Source: Bacillota bacterium
Lineage (GTDB): Bacteria; Bacillota; Clostridia; Peptostreptococcales; Anaerovoracaceae
Assembly (NCBI GenBank): GCA_029006195.1
Contig: JAQXGH010000048.1
Span: 121,098-185,097 of the forward strand
Direction: 5' to 3'
DNA length: 64,000 bases
The first letter of the stretch is position 1. The number at the start of each line of letters is the position of its first letter. The position numbers and the translations under genes are program-made. This document shows positions 1 through 8,238 of the stretch, piece after piece. Under the pieces are notes generated by a model. That model worked only from the letters and a program-made list of their open reading frames with translations, did not search any database and was not told the origin of the DNA.

Positions 1-52
1 GTTGAGTACGTTTAAGATATGTATCGAATTTTTTTGGAGGAGAAACGTTAAA

Positions 53-1366
53 ATGAAGAAAAAACCAAACGGATTGGCGTTACTGCCTATCGTTGCTTTC
101 CTTATCGTTTACCTGGGAAGCGGTATTTACTACGAGTACATTAGACCGTCAGAAGATGGAATGGGATTCTATGTAATGTCAGTAGTAGTAGCATTTATGA
201 TTGCCCTCGCAGTAGCATTCTGCCAGAATAAGGAACTGTCATTTGATGACAAGATCAAGGCTTGTGCTAGAGGTATCGGCAACGAAAACATTACTATAAT
301 GTTATTTATATTCCTGCTTGCAGGCGCATTCAGTGGCGTTGCAAGTGAAGCTGGCGGTGCAGCAAGTACTGCGAATATGCTTCTGAATATCATTCCGGCA
401 AGCTTCGCTATTCCCGGACTGTTTATAATCGCATGTCTTATTTCAATGGCAATGGGTACATCATGCGGTACTATCTCAGTACTGGTACCTATCGCTGCAG
501 GAGTTGCATCATCAGCAGGACTTTCACTTCCATTCTGCGTTGCCACAGTAGTTGGTGGAGCAATGTTTGGTGATAACCTTTCATTTATCAGTGATACAAC
601 TATCGCAGCAACAAAGACTCAGGGTGTTGAAATGAAGGATAAGTTCAGAGCGAACTTTAAGATTGCGCTTCCGGCTGCTATCGCAACACTGATTGTTATC
701 ACTATCGTATGCGTTGCTTCAGGTGATGCATCACCTATGGATCACTTCGATTACAACTTACTGCAGGCTATTCCTTACTTCCTGGTACTCATCGCAGCAA
801 TCTGCGGTGTTAACGTATTCATCGTACTGGGATGCGGATCGATCCTGTTCGTTATCGTAGGCCTTATCACTGGTTCACTTACAATGAGTACTGCTTTCAG
901 TTCAATGGGCAACGGCACATCAGGTATGTTCGAAACAATGGTAGTTGCAATTCTGGTTGCTGCTATTGGTGAACTTATGAAGGAATTTGGCGGATTCGAA
1001 TACATCCTTTCAGTTATCAGAAAGATGTTTAAGAGCAAGAGAGGCGGCGAACTTGGAATCGGTATCCTTACTTCAATCATGGATATAGCTACTGCTAACA
1101 ATACTGTTGCTATCGTTATGGCTGGTCCTATCGCTAAGGAAGTCAGCAATGAATATGATATCTCTCCTGAAAGAACAGCATCACTTATGGATATCTTCTC
1201 ATGCATCTGGCAGGGAATCATTCCTTATGGTGCACAGCTCCTTATCGCAGCTGGTCTCGCTGGAATCGGAAGTATCACTATCATTCCATTCCTATATTAT
1301 CAGGGATTCCTTCTCATCGCGGTAATTATCAGCATCATTATCGGTGAAAAGAAGAAAGCTAAGTAA
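53..1366 (+). CDS. NhaC-family Na+/H+ antiporter-like membrane transporter
   Basis: A polytopic membrane protein of about 437 residues with roughly a dozen hydrophobic segments. It has the Gly/Ser-rich half-helices typical of the NhaC/ion-transporter superfamily, such as MGTSCGTIS and the FGDNLSFISDTT stretch near the middle. Members exchange Na+ for H+ or move small organic anions across the cytoplasmic membrane; the real substrate cannot be read here. I chose the ATG at 53 because GGAGG lies at 36-40. The frame stays open upstream to position 2, but that extension is charged, lacks a ribosome site and may run off the window. A strong terminator follows at 1401, so this is the last or only gene of its transcript. 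Confidence 0.85.
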   Translation: MKKKPNGLALLPIVAFLIVYLGSGIYYEYIRPSEDGMGFYVMSVVVAFMIALAVAFCQNKELSFDDKIKACARGIGNENITIMLFIFLLAGAFSGVASEAGGAASTANMLLNIIPASFAIPGLFIIACLISMAMGTSCGTISVLVPIAAGVASSAGLSLPFCVATVVGGAMFGDNLSFISDTTIAATKTQGVEMKDKFRANFKIALPAAIATLIVITIVCVASGDASPMDHFDYNLLQAIPYFLVLIAAICGVNVFIVLGCGSILFVIVGLITGSLTMSTAFSSMGNGTSGMFETMVVAILVAAIGELMKEFGGFEYILSVIRKMFKSKRGGELGIGILTSIMDIATANNTVAIVMAGPIAKEVSNEYDISPERTASLMDIFSCIWQGIIPYGAQLLIAAGLAGIGSITIIPFLYYQGFLLIAVIISIIIGEKKKAK

Positions 1367-1400
1367 AAACAGTCGGATATATTGAAATTTGGATATTCTA

Positions 1401-1435
1401 AGGGCTCTGGTGCGTTGACACCAGAGCCCTTTTTG
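1401..1435 (+). terminator. Rho-independent terminator after the NhaC-like gene
   Basis: A perfect 12-bp stem (1401-1412 with 1419-1430) closes a six-base loop and runs into a short T tract. It separates the transporter from greA. Confidence 0.93.
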
Positions 1436-1516
1436 TGCCATAATAGTATATTAGCACACGAGCGTCCTCTTTTAGGTGGATGCATCACTATAAATAATAA
1501 AGGAGATCAAAAGGTC

Positions 1517-2005
1517 ATGGCAGATAACATGAATGGAGTAATGCTTTTAACTCAGGAAGGATACGACAAGATCGTTAAAGAGCATGATGAGCTGGTTTCA
1601 GTAAGAAGAGCAGAAGTTGCTGAAAGAATCAAGGAAGCGATTTCATACGGCGACATTTCCGAAAATGCTGAATATGATGCAGCTAAGAATGAACAGGCAG
1701 AACTGGAAGAAAGAATCTACGAACTGGAAGATATGCTCAAAAGAGCAAAGATCGTTTCAGATGACGAAGTAACAGGCGACGTTGTAAACGTTGGCCTCAG
1801 AGTTGATGTTAAGGACGTTGAAACAGGCGACATCGAAACATTCTCAATCGTTGGCGCTACTGAATCATCTCCTTTCGAAGGCAAGATTTCAAACGAATCA
1901 GCTATCGGTAAAGGACTTATCGGTCACAAGACTGGCGACGTAGTTGCGATTGAAATCCCAGACGGTATGGTTACTTACGAAGTTCTTAAGATCGAAAAGA
2001 ATTAA
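1517..2005 (+). CDS. greA: Transcription elongation factor GreA
   Basis: 162 residues, the usual GreA length. The N-terminal half is the antiparallel coiled coil with the acidic tip (ISYGDISENAEYDAAK) that enters the RNA polymerase secondary channel and stimulates cleavage of backtracked RNA. The C-terminal half is the FKBP-like domain with the conserved SNESAIGKGLIGHKTGD stretch. The start is ATG 1517, preceded by AGGAGA at 1501-1506; the open frame upstream runs through the terminator hairpin and is not coding. The next gene begins 30 bases downstream, the place normally held by lysS in Firmicutes. Confidence 0.97.
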   Translation: MADNMNGVMLLTQEGYDKIVKEHDELVSVRRAEVAERIKEAISYGDISENAEYDAAKNEQAELEERIYELEDMLKRAKIVSDDEVTGDVVNVGLRVDVKDVETGDIETFSIVGATESSPFEGKISNESAIGKGLIGHKTGDVVAIEIPDGMVTYEVLKIEKN

Positions 2006-2035
2006 TATAAATTATTCGGGAGGTTTATTACTAAA

Positions 2036-4036
2036 ATGCATTGGTCTGATGAAATAGCACAGAGAATAATTGCGAAGAGACCTGATAAGGAAGAATATGT
2101 CTGCGCAGCAGGCATCAGCCCATCAGGTTCAATACACATTGGTAACTTCAGAGACATTGCTACATCATACTTTGTATGTAAGGCATTAGAGAGAGCTGGC
2201 AAGAAGGCTAGACTTCTCTTCTCATGGGACGAACTGGATAGACTCAGAAAGGTTCCTAAGAACGTAGCAGCAGTAACTGAAGGTTTCGAACAGTACATTG
2301 GTAAGGCATATGTTGATGTTCCTAATCCATTTGGTGAAGAAGGTACATACGCTGAATATTTCGAAAAGGAATTCCTGGAATCAATCAAGGCTTTCCACAT
2401 CGATATGGACTTCAAGTATCAGGCAGAAATGTACAGGTCAGGTAAGTACAAGGAACACATCATCACAGCACTCGACAAGAGAGCTGAAATCTTTGACATC
2501 CTGGATAGCTTCAGAACACAGGATGCTGAAGAAGGCGAAAAAGAAAGATATTATCCAACAAGCATCTACTGTCCAGAATGCGGTAAGGATACAACTACTA
2601 TTACAGCATATGATGACGAAACAAAGGTTGCTGAATACACTTGTCAGTGCGGTCACCACGGCACTTTTGATTTCAAGACAGAACATAACTGCAAGCTCGC
2701 TTGGAAGGTTGACTGGGCTATGAGATGGCTCTATGAAGGCGTTGACTTCGAACCAGGTGGTAAGGATCACGCATCACCAGGCGGCAGCTATGATACAAGT
2801 AAGGTTATCGCTAAGAAGATTTTTGGTATTGATGCTCCTGAATTCCAGGGCTATGAATTTATCGGTATCAAGGGCGTAGCAGGTAAGATGTCAGGTTCAT
2901 CAGGTCTTAACATGACTCCTGAAACACTGCTGCAGTTCTATCAGCCAGAAGTTATCCTGTGGCTGTACTCAAAGAGCGAACCTACTAAGGCATTCGATTT
3001 CTGCTTCGATGACGGCATTCTCCGTCAGTACTTCGAATTCGATAAGCAGTACAACGAATATAAGGCTGGAACAGCTAGCGAATTCGTTCAGACAGTAATC
3101 GAAAACTGCATTAACGAAACAACTGATATAAAGACAGTACCTATGTCACTTCTTGCTCAGCTGGGTTCAATTGTAGACTTTAATGTTCCTATGATGGAAA
3201 CAGTATTCGAGAAGATCAATCAGCCATTCAAGTTCGAAGACTTCGAACAGAGATTAAATCTCGCTAAGAACTGGCTGGAAAAGTGTGCTCCTGATCAGGC
3301 TAACACACTGAGAGCAACTAGAGACTGGGATCTTTATGAATCACTTGATGATGATCAGAAGAAGGAACTGGAAATGCTCCACGATTACATCAAGACTCAG
3401 GAATATGACCTTGACACTCTGAATGCGCAGCTGTATGCGATCCCTAAGAAGATCTATGGTGAAGACAGAGAAGACATCAAGAAGCTCCAGAGAGAATTCT
3501 TCAAGATCGTTTATAAGCTCCTCATTGCTAAGGAAAAGGGCCCTAGACTTTACCTCTTCCTCTATGCAATCGATAAGGAAAGATATCTTAACCTGCTTGA
3601 CTTCTCAACTCCTAAGACAGAAGCTGAACTGAATCCAGTTGTTGAAGAAGAAGTAGAAGCTAAGCCAGAGAGAGTATACGGTGATCCAGATCCAGTTAAG
3701 CCTATCGAAGATGAAATCACAATCGACGACTTCTTCAAGGTTGACCTGAGAGTTTGTAAGATCATTAAGTGCCAGGAAATCAGAAAGGCTCATAGAAACT
3801 ACAAGATCACAGTAAATGATGGACTCAAAGAAAGAGTAATCGTTTCAAGCATTAAGGAAGAATATGAACCAGAAGAACTCATCGGTAAGAAGATTATCGT
3901 TGTAGCTAACCTTAAGCCAGCTAGACTAACAGGCGTTCAGTCAGAAGGTATGCTGGTTGCAGCTACAAACAATGCTTGCGGCTGCAAGGTTATCTTCGTT
4001 GATGATATGGTTCCAGAAGGTACAAGAATCTGCTAA
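2036..4036 (+). CDS. lysK: Class I lysyl-tRNA synthetase with C-terminal Trbp111/EMAPII-like tRNA-binding domain
   Basis: This 666-residue protein is a class I aminoacyl-tRNA synthetase. The nucleotide-binding signature HIGN is at residues 34-37 and the KMSKS-like loop KMSGSSG at about 284-290. Zinc-type cysteines (CPEC and CQC) lie near 178-206. The SPSGSIHIGNFRD context and overall layout match archaeal-type class I LysRS, not the class II LysS usual in Firmicutes. Residues from about 560 to the end form an OB-fold tRNA-binding domain like that at the end of MetRS (DLRVCKI, NLKPARLTGVQSEGMLVAA). Ordinary class I LysRS ends near 500-530 residues, so the C-terminal part is an added module. 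It directly follows greA with GGAGG at 2020-2024. Codon use is highly biased. Confidence 0.92.
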   Translation: MHWSDEIAQRIIAKRPDKEEYVCAAGISPSGSIHIGNFRDIATSYFVCKALERAGKKARLLFSWDELDRLRKVPKNVAAVTEGFEQYIGKAYVDVPNPFGEEGTYAEYFEKEFLESIKAFHIDMDFKYQAEMYRSGKYKEHIITALDKRAEIFDILDSFRTQDAEEGEKERYYPTSIYCPECGKDTTTITAYDDETKVAEYTCQCGHHGTFDFKTEHNCKLAWKVDWAMRWLYEGVDFEPGGKDHASPGGSYDTSKVIAKKIFGIDAPEFQGYEFIGIKGVAGKMSGSSGLNMTPETLLQFYQPEVILWLYSKSEPTKAFDFCFDDGILRQYFEFDKQYNEYKAGTASEFVQTVIENCINETTDIKTVPMSLLAQLGSIVDFNVPMMETVFEKINQPFKFEDFEQRLNLAKNWLEKCAPDQANTLRATRDWDLYESLDDDQKKELEMLHDYIKTQEYDLDTLNAQLYAIPKKIYGEDREDIKKLQREFFKIVYKLLIAKEKGPRLYLFLYAIDKERYLNLLDFSTPKTEAELNPVVEEEVEAKPERVYGDPDPVKPIEDEITIDDFFKVDLRVCKIIKCQEIRKAHRNYKITVNDGLKERVIVSSIKEEYEPEELIGKKIIVVANLKPARLTGVQSEGMLVAATNNACGCKVIFVDDMVPEGTRIC

Positions 4037-4097
4037 TGATTTTTAGCAGTCTCTTGCAGGTTTTGCAGGAGAACAAATTAAGGAGATATAATACAAA

Positions 4098-5489
4098 ATG
4101 GAAGTTTTAATTAGACAGTTATTTAGAGAAAGCGAGAAGTACGCCGATCAGGAAATCACAATCCATGGCTGGATCAGAACTAACAGAGGTTCAAACAAGT
4201 TTGGATTCGTTGAACTGAACGACGGTACTTTCTTCAAGTCAATTCAGGTCGTTTACGAAGCTGATATTCTCGACAACTTTACAGAAATTTCAAAGGCTCC
4301 AATCGCAGCAGCTCTTAAGGTTACAGGTACATTCGTACTTACACCAGATGCTAAGCAGCCATTTGAAATGAAGGCTAAGACAGTTGAAATCGAAGCTGAC
4401 TCAGATCCTGATTATCCTCTCCAGAAGAAGAGACATTCAATGGAATTCTTAAGAGAGATCGCTCATCTGAGACCTCGTTCAAATACTTTCTCAGCTGTAT
4501 TCAGAGTTCGTTCAGTAACAGCTTACGCTCTGCACAAGTTCTTCCAGGAAAAGAACTTCGTTTACGCACATACACCTATCATTACAGCAAGTGACTGTGA
4601 AGGTGCTGGCGAAATGTTCCAGATCACTACTCTGGACATGGATAATCCGCCAAGAAACGAAGACGGAAGCATCGATTATTCACAGGACTTCTTTGGTAAG
4701 CAGGCAAGCCTTACTGTAAGTGGTCAGCTGGAAGGCGAAATCTTCGCTATGGCATTCAGAAATATCTACACATTCGGACCAACATTCAGAGCTGAAAACT
4801 CATACACAGCTCGTCATGCTTCAGAATTCTGGATGGTTGAACCTGAGATGGCATTCTGCGATCTAAAGGGTGATATGGATGTGGCTGAAGAAATGATTAA
4901 GTACGTTATCAATTACGTTATGACAGAATGTCCTGAAGAAATGGAATTCTTCAATAAGTTCATGGATAAGGGACTTCTGGATAGACTTAACAATATCGTA
5001 AATTCAGACTTCGCTAGAATTACTTATACAGAAGCTGTTGATATTCTGCAGAAGTCAGGCGAAAAGTTCGATTATCCTGTTGAATGGGGTATTGACCTTC
5101 AGACTGAACACGAAAGATATATCACAGAAAAGGTTTATAAGAAGCCTGTATTCGTAACTGATTATCCTAAGGAAATCAAGGCGTTCTACATGAGACTGAA
5201 CGATGACAACAAGACTGTTGCAGCTTGTGACCTTCTGGTTCCAGGCGTTGGCGAAATCATCGGCGGTTCACAGAGAGAAGAACGTTACGATGTACTCAAG
5301 TCAAGAATCGAAGAAATCGGTATGACTGAGGAAGATTACTGGTGGTATATGGAACTCAGAAAGTACGGCGGCGTTAAGCATGCTGGCTTCGGTTTGGGCT
5401 TCGAAAGAATTATCATGTACATGACAGGTATGGCAAACATCAGAGACGTACTGCCATTCCCAAGAACACCTAAGACTTGTGATTTTTAG
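4098..5489 (+). CDS. asnS: Asparaginyl-tRNA synthetase
   Basis: 463 residues, the normal AsnRS length. It has an N-terminal OB-fold anticodon-binding domain ([24 protein letters not shown]) and a class II catalytic domain. Motif 2 is seen around [15 protein letters not shown] and motif 3 around [15 protein letters not shown] near the C terminus. It charges tRNA-Asn with asparagine. The start has AAGGAGA about ten bases upstream, and a terminator follows, closing the greA-lysK-asnS group. AspRS/AsnRS ambiguity is small because the insertion typical of bacterial AspRS is missing. Confidence 0.96.
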   Translation: MEVLIRQLFRESEKYADQEITIHGWIRTNRGSNKFGFVELNDGTFFKSIQVVYEADILDNFTEISKAPIAAALKVTGTFVLTPDAKQPFEMKAKTVEIEADSDPDYPLQKKRHSMEFLREIAHLRPRSNTFSAVFRVRSVTAYALHKFFQEKNFVYAHTPIITASDCEGAGEMFQITTLDMDNPPRNEDGSIDYSQDFFGKQASLTVSGQLEGEIFAMAFRNIYTFGPTFRAENSYTARHASEFWMVEPEMAFCDLKGDMDVAEEMIKYVINYVMTECPEEMEFFNKFMDKGLLDRLNNIVNSDFARITYTEAVDILQKSGEKFDYPVEWGIDLQTEHERYITEKVYKKPVFVTDYPKEIKAFYMRLNDDNKTVAACDLLVPGVGEIIGGSQREERYDVLKSRIEEIGMTEEDYWWYMELRKYGGVKHAGFGLGFERIIMYMTGMANIRDVLPFPRTPKTCDF

Positions 5490-5504
5490 ATCTTTGATTT
5501 ATCA

Positions 5505-5537
5505 TAGAGCCAATTATCTAATTGGCTCTATTTTTTT
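5505..5537 (+). terminator. Rho-independent terminator after asnS
   Basis: A perfect 10-bp stem (5505-5514 with 5521-5530), a six-base loop and seven T residues. It insulates the downstream riboswitch from the synthetase genes. Confidence 0.95.
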
Positions 5538-5577
5538 GTCTTTGTTTTTGGTAAAATAATATACGTTATTGAATATT

Positions 5578-5745
5578 ATAGGTTACGGCAAATCGGAAGC
5601 CGGTTAGAATCCGGCACTGTGTCTCAGCAACCGTATGATCAACGAAAGAAATATGCATCTTAAATGCAAGTCACTGGGGAGGAAGCTCCTGGGGAAGGCT
5701 TTTCGATTAGGCTATAAAGATCGAGTCGGTAGACCTGCCTGACTT
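5578..5745 (+). promoter_or_regulatory. Cobalamin riboswitch
   Basis: The leader shows cobalamin-aptamer landmarks in order: the 5' paired region with ATCCGGCACTGTG, then AGTCACTGGG, a GGGAAGG element, and the B12 box GAGTCGGTAGACCTGCCT ending at 5740. It adopts the kissing-loop fold that binds adenosyl- or methylcobalamin. It leads the DUF4430/ECF operon, so that operon should be off when corrinoid is plentiful. The limits are approximate. No convincing -35/-10 pair was found upstream. Confidence 0.94.
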
Positions 5746-5809
5746 ACAATGTTTTGTCTTCTGAGGTAAGACGGAAAAATAGCCTGTGCTTTAGTACAGG
5801 GCGGTTAGT

Positions 5810-5840
5810 CGTACTCAGAATAGAGTGCGTTTTTTATTTT
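5810..5840 (+). terminator. Intrinsic terminator forming the riboswitch expression platform
   Basis: Stem 5810-5816 pairs with 5823-5829 (one G-U) around a six-base loop, followed by six T residues. It sits between the B12 box and the AGGAGG of the first gene. This indicates control by premature termination when cobalamin is bound. A second hairpin (cctgt/acagg, about 5783-5800) just upstream is a candidate part of the switch. Confidence 0.82.
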
Positions 5841-5853
5841 TAGGAGGTTATTT

Positions 5854-7596
5854 ATGAAAAGAACAAGAAGAGTTCTAGCTCTTGTTTTAGCGGTAATGAT
5901 GGTGGCTGCATTTGCTCCACAGACATCATTTGCGGCTAAGGCAGCTAAATCTGTGAAGATTTATGTAACTGTAAGTGATCAGGGTGATTTCGCAGCTGCG
6001 AAGAACAAATCACCAATGTTAAACAAGGTGGTTACTGTTGTTGACAGAAACAAGGATGGTCAGCTCACTTGCGATGAAGCGGTTTACGCAGCTCATAAGG
6101 CTTATAATTCAGTTTCTGGTTTTGGAATCACTAAAACTGGATGGGTCACTAAAGTATGGGGTAAAGAAGGATCTTTCGCATTTCTGGTCAATGGCCAGAT
6201 GGACATGACAAACACTATTGACCAGCAGGTTATTAATAAGGGTGACATGTTAATGATCGGATCATATGCTGATATAGAATCCTTTACAGATACATTCGGT
6301 TATTTTAATAAATATGAAGCTACAGTTACTGCTAACCAGAAATTAGACTTATATTATAGCTACAAAATATATGACTGGAACACCGGTGAAACTGAAGATT
6401 ATGCTGAAGATGGCGAATCAATGGCATTCGGAATCTGGCATGACGGACAGTTTGATCTTATCGAAGATGCTACAGTAGGCGAAAATGGCGAAGTGGATTT
6501 CACATTTGATAAGGCTGGTACATATTACATCCTCGCAACTGGCTTCGCAGGAGATGCTTATCCGGTATTTGCAAACGGATGCAAGGTAACAGTAACACCT
6601 GCTGACGACATTAAGATCAATGTAACAGTAAGTAATAAGGGAACTGTTGCTAAGGCTAAAGATGGCAAGGCTATGTTCAATAGACCAGTAACAGTTAAGG
6701 ATCTGGATAAGAATGGCATCATGACGGTTGATGAAGCTCTTGTTGCTGCTCATAAGAAGTACAGCCCTAAGACTTCAAAGGGTTATGCCAGAGTTGAGGG
6801 AAGTTATGGTCTTTCTGTAACAAAGCTTTGGAGTGTCAATACAAGCAATACTTTGTTCTTCGTGAATAATGCCGCACTCTCAACAGGTGTTGGTTCAGCA
6901 ACTATTGAAGATGGCGATTCACTGGTTGCATCAGTAAATGCAGATGATACTTACTACTCAGACTGGTACGCATTTATGGATAAGAGCAGCGAAGCTACGT
7001 ACATTGGCAAGGATGTAAAATTAAATATAAGCGGTCATATGGGAATGGCTTACACACCTGAAGATATGGCTGATAATGGTATTGCAAATCTTCAGCTTGG
7101 ATTATGGAGCAAGGGCAAGGTTAAGCCTATTACTGATGCTGTAACAGACGAAGAAGGTAATGTAACAGTAAGCTTCAATAAGTCTGGAACATACTATGTA
7201 ACTGCAATCGGATCAGTTAAAAGCCAGGTTATGGATTGTCCGATCATCGCTCCTATGTGTGTTGTAAAGGTTAAATCAATTAAGTCTGATATCACTAAGG
7301 CAAAGCCTGTGCTTGGTGTTATAAGTGTTGAAGAAAACGGCATTCGGCTGGAATGGAACGACATTGCTCCTGAAATCGGGGATGGATATGCCCTCTACAG
7401 ATCAACTAAGAAGAAATCAGGATATAAAAAGATTGCTGAAGTTACAGGCTGTGAATACTTGGATACTACAGCCAAAAAGAATAAGACTTACTACTATAAG
7501 GTTTGCAAATTTGCAAAGGAAAACAAAAAGACTTATAGCAGCAAGTTCTCAAATGTTTTAAGTATCTATAACTTCGACGAAAATACTACAAAATAA
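5854..7596 (+). CDS. Exported protein with two DUF4430-like/Ig-like repeats and a C-terminal FN3-like domain
   Basis: 580 residues. A Sec signal peptide covers residues 1-28. Two long repeats follow: each starts with a beta-strand (VKIYVTVSDQG near 34; IKINVTVSNKG near 250), a 12-residue EF-hand-like loop (D64-N66-D68-E75 and D283-D285-N287-E294) and a DUF4430-like end (FAFLVNGQ; LFFVNNA). Each repeat is followed by an Ig-like part ending in GTYY. Residues about 484-575 resemble a fibronectin type III domain (YALYRSTKKKSGYKKI). There is no sorting motif or membrane anchor, so it is probably secreted or held by partners. It is first in the cobalamin-riboswitch operon with AGGAGG at 5842. A role in corrinoid capture is inferred from context only. 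Confidence 0.8.
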   Translation: MKRTRRVLALVLAVMMVAAFAPQTSFAAKAAKSVKIYVTVSDQGDFAAAKNKSPMLNKVVTVVDRNKDGQLTCDEAVYAAHKAYNSVSGFGITKTGWVTKVWGKEGSFAFLVNGQMDMTNTIDQQVINKGDMLMIGSYADIESFTDTFGYFNKYEATVTANQKLDLYYSYKIYDWNTGETEDYAEDGESMAFGIWHDGQFDLIEDATVGENGEVDFTFDKAGTYYILATGFAGDAYPVFANGCKVTVTPADDIKINVTVSNKGTVAKAKDGKAMFNRPVTVKDLDKNGIMTVDEALVAAHKKYSPKTSKGYARVEGSYGLSVTKLWSVNTSNTLFFVNNAALSTGVGSATIEDGDSLVASVNADDTYYSDWYAFMDKSSEATYIGKDVKLNISGHMGMAYTPEDMADNGIANLQLGLWSKGKVKPITDAVTDEEGNVTVSFNKSGTYYVTAIGSVKSQVMDCPIIAPMCVVKVKSIKSDITKAKPVLGVISVEENGIRLEWNDIAPEIGDGYALYRSTKKKSGYKKIAEVTGCEYLDTTAKKNKTYYYKVCKFAKENKKTYSSKFSNVLSIYNFDENTTK

Positions 7597-7608
7597 AGGG
7601 ATTTACAC

Positions 7609-8238
7609 ATGAAGGCAAACCAGAAAAAAAGAATATCTAACATAATAATGGTGGCTCTTATAGTCGTAATTGCCTTTTGCGCCCTTATGGCAGTAGGAAA
7701 CCTCAAAGGCTGGTTCGGTCATGATGAGCAGGAGGCTACTGGAGATACTGTTAAGGCTACTCAGGTAACTGAAGAAAGCGCGGTAGCTTCAGATGAAGAC
7801 CAGCCTGATGAGGATGTTACTGAGAGCAAAGACGAAGAAGCAGATTCTTCTAAGACAGTTATGAAATGCACTATTTCAATAAACTGTAAAGACATATTAA
7901 GTAACATGGATGATCTTACTGCGGGTAAGGGTAAGTATGTACCTAAAAACGGTACGATACTTACTACCACAAGCGTTGAATTCAAGTCGGGAGATACAGT
8001 ATTCGATGTGCTTAAGAGAGTTTGCTCGGCAGCAGGAATACAGCTGGAATATTCAGATTCGTCAACTTATGGTACTAAGTATATAGAAGGAATAAATCAC
8101 CTCTATGAGTTCGACTGTGGTCAGACTTCGGGGTGGATATTTAAGGTTAATGGCGCGTATCCGAACTACGGGTGCTCGGCATATAAATTAAAGGACGGAG
8201 ACAGTATAGTATGGTCATACACGTGCTCAGGAAGATAG
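7609..8238 (+). CDS. Membrane-anchored DUF4430 (transcobalamin beta-domain-like) protein
   Basis: 209 residues. One N-terminal membrane segment (about residues 11-33) is followed by an acidic Ser/Asp-rich linker to about 80 and one complete DUF4430 domain. The domain has the family landmarks in order: SGDTVFDVLKRVC, GTKYIEGINHLYEFDCG, SGWIFKVNG and a final KLKDGDSIVWSYTC. DUF4430 is related to the C-terminal beta domain of intrinsic factor and transcobalamin. The orientation puts the domain outside the cell. It lies 12 bases after the first operon gene, and the next gene starts inside its last 28 bases. Binding of corrinoid is inferred from the riboswitch and domain relationship. Confidence 0.85.
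   Translation: MKANQKKRISNIIMVALIVVIAFCALMAVGNLKGWFGHDEQEATGDTVKATQVTEESAVASDEDQPDEDVTESKDEEADSSKTVMKCTISINCKDILSNMDDLTAGKGKYVPKNGTILTTTSVEFKSGDTVFDVLKRVCSAAGIQLEYSDSSTYGTKYIEGINHLYEFDCGQTSGWIFKVNGAYPNYGCSAYKLKDGDSIVWSYTCSGR

Noticed and set aside
3716..4033. Calling the 2036 gene a methionyl-tRNA synthetase because of its C-terminal domain
   Set aside because: The catalytic part has class I LysRS signatures (SPSGSIHIGN, KMSGSSG). Only the C-terminal OB-fold is shared with MetRS.
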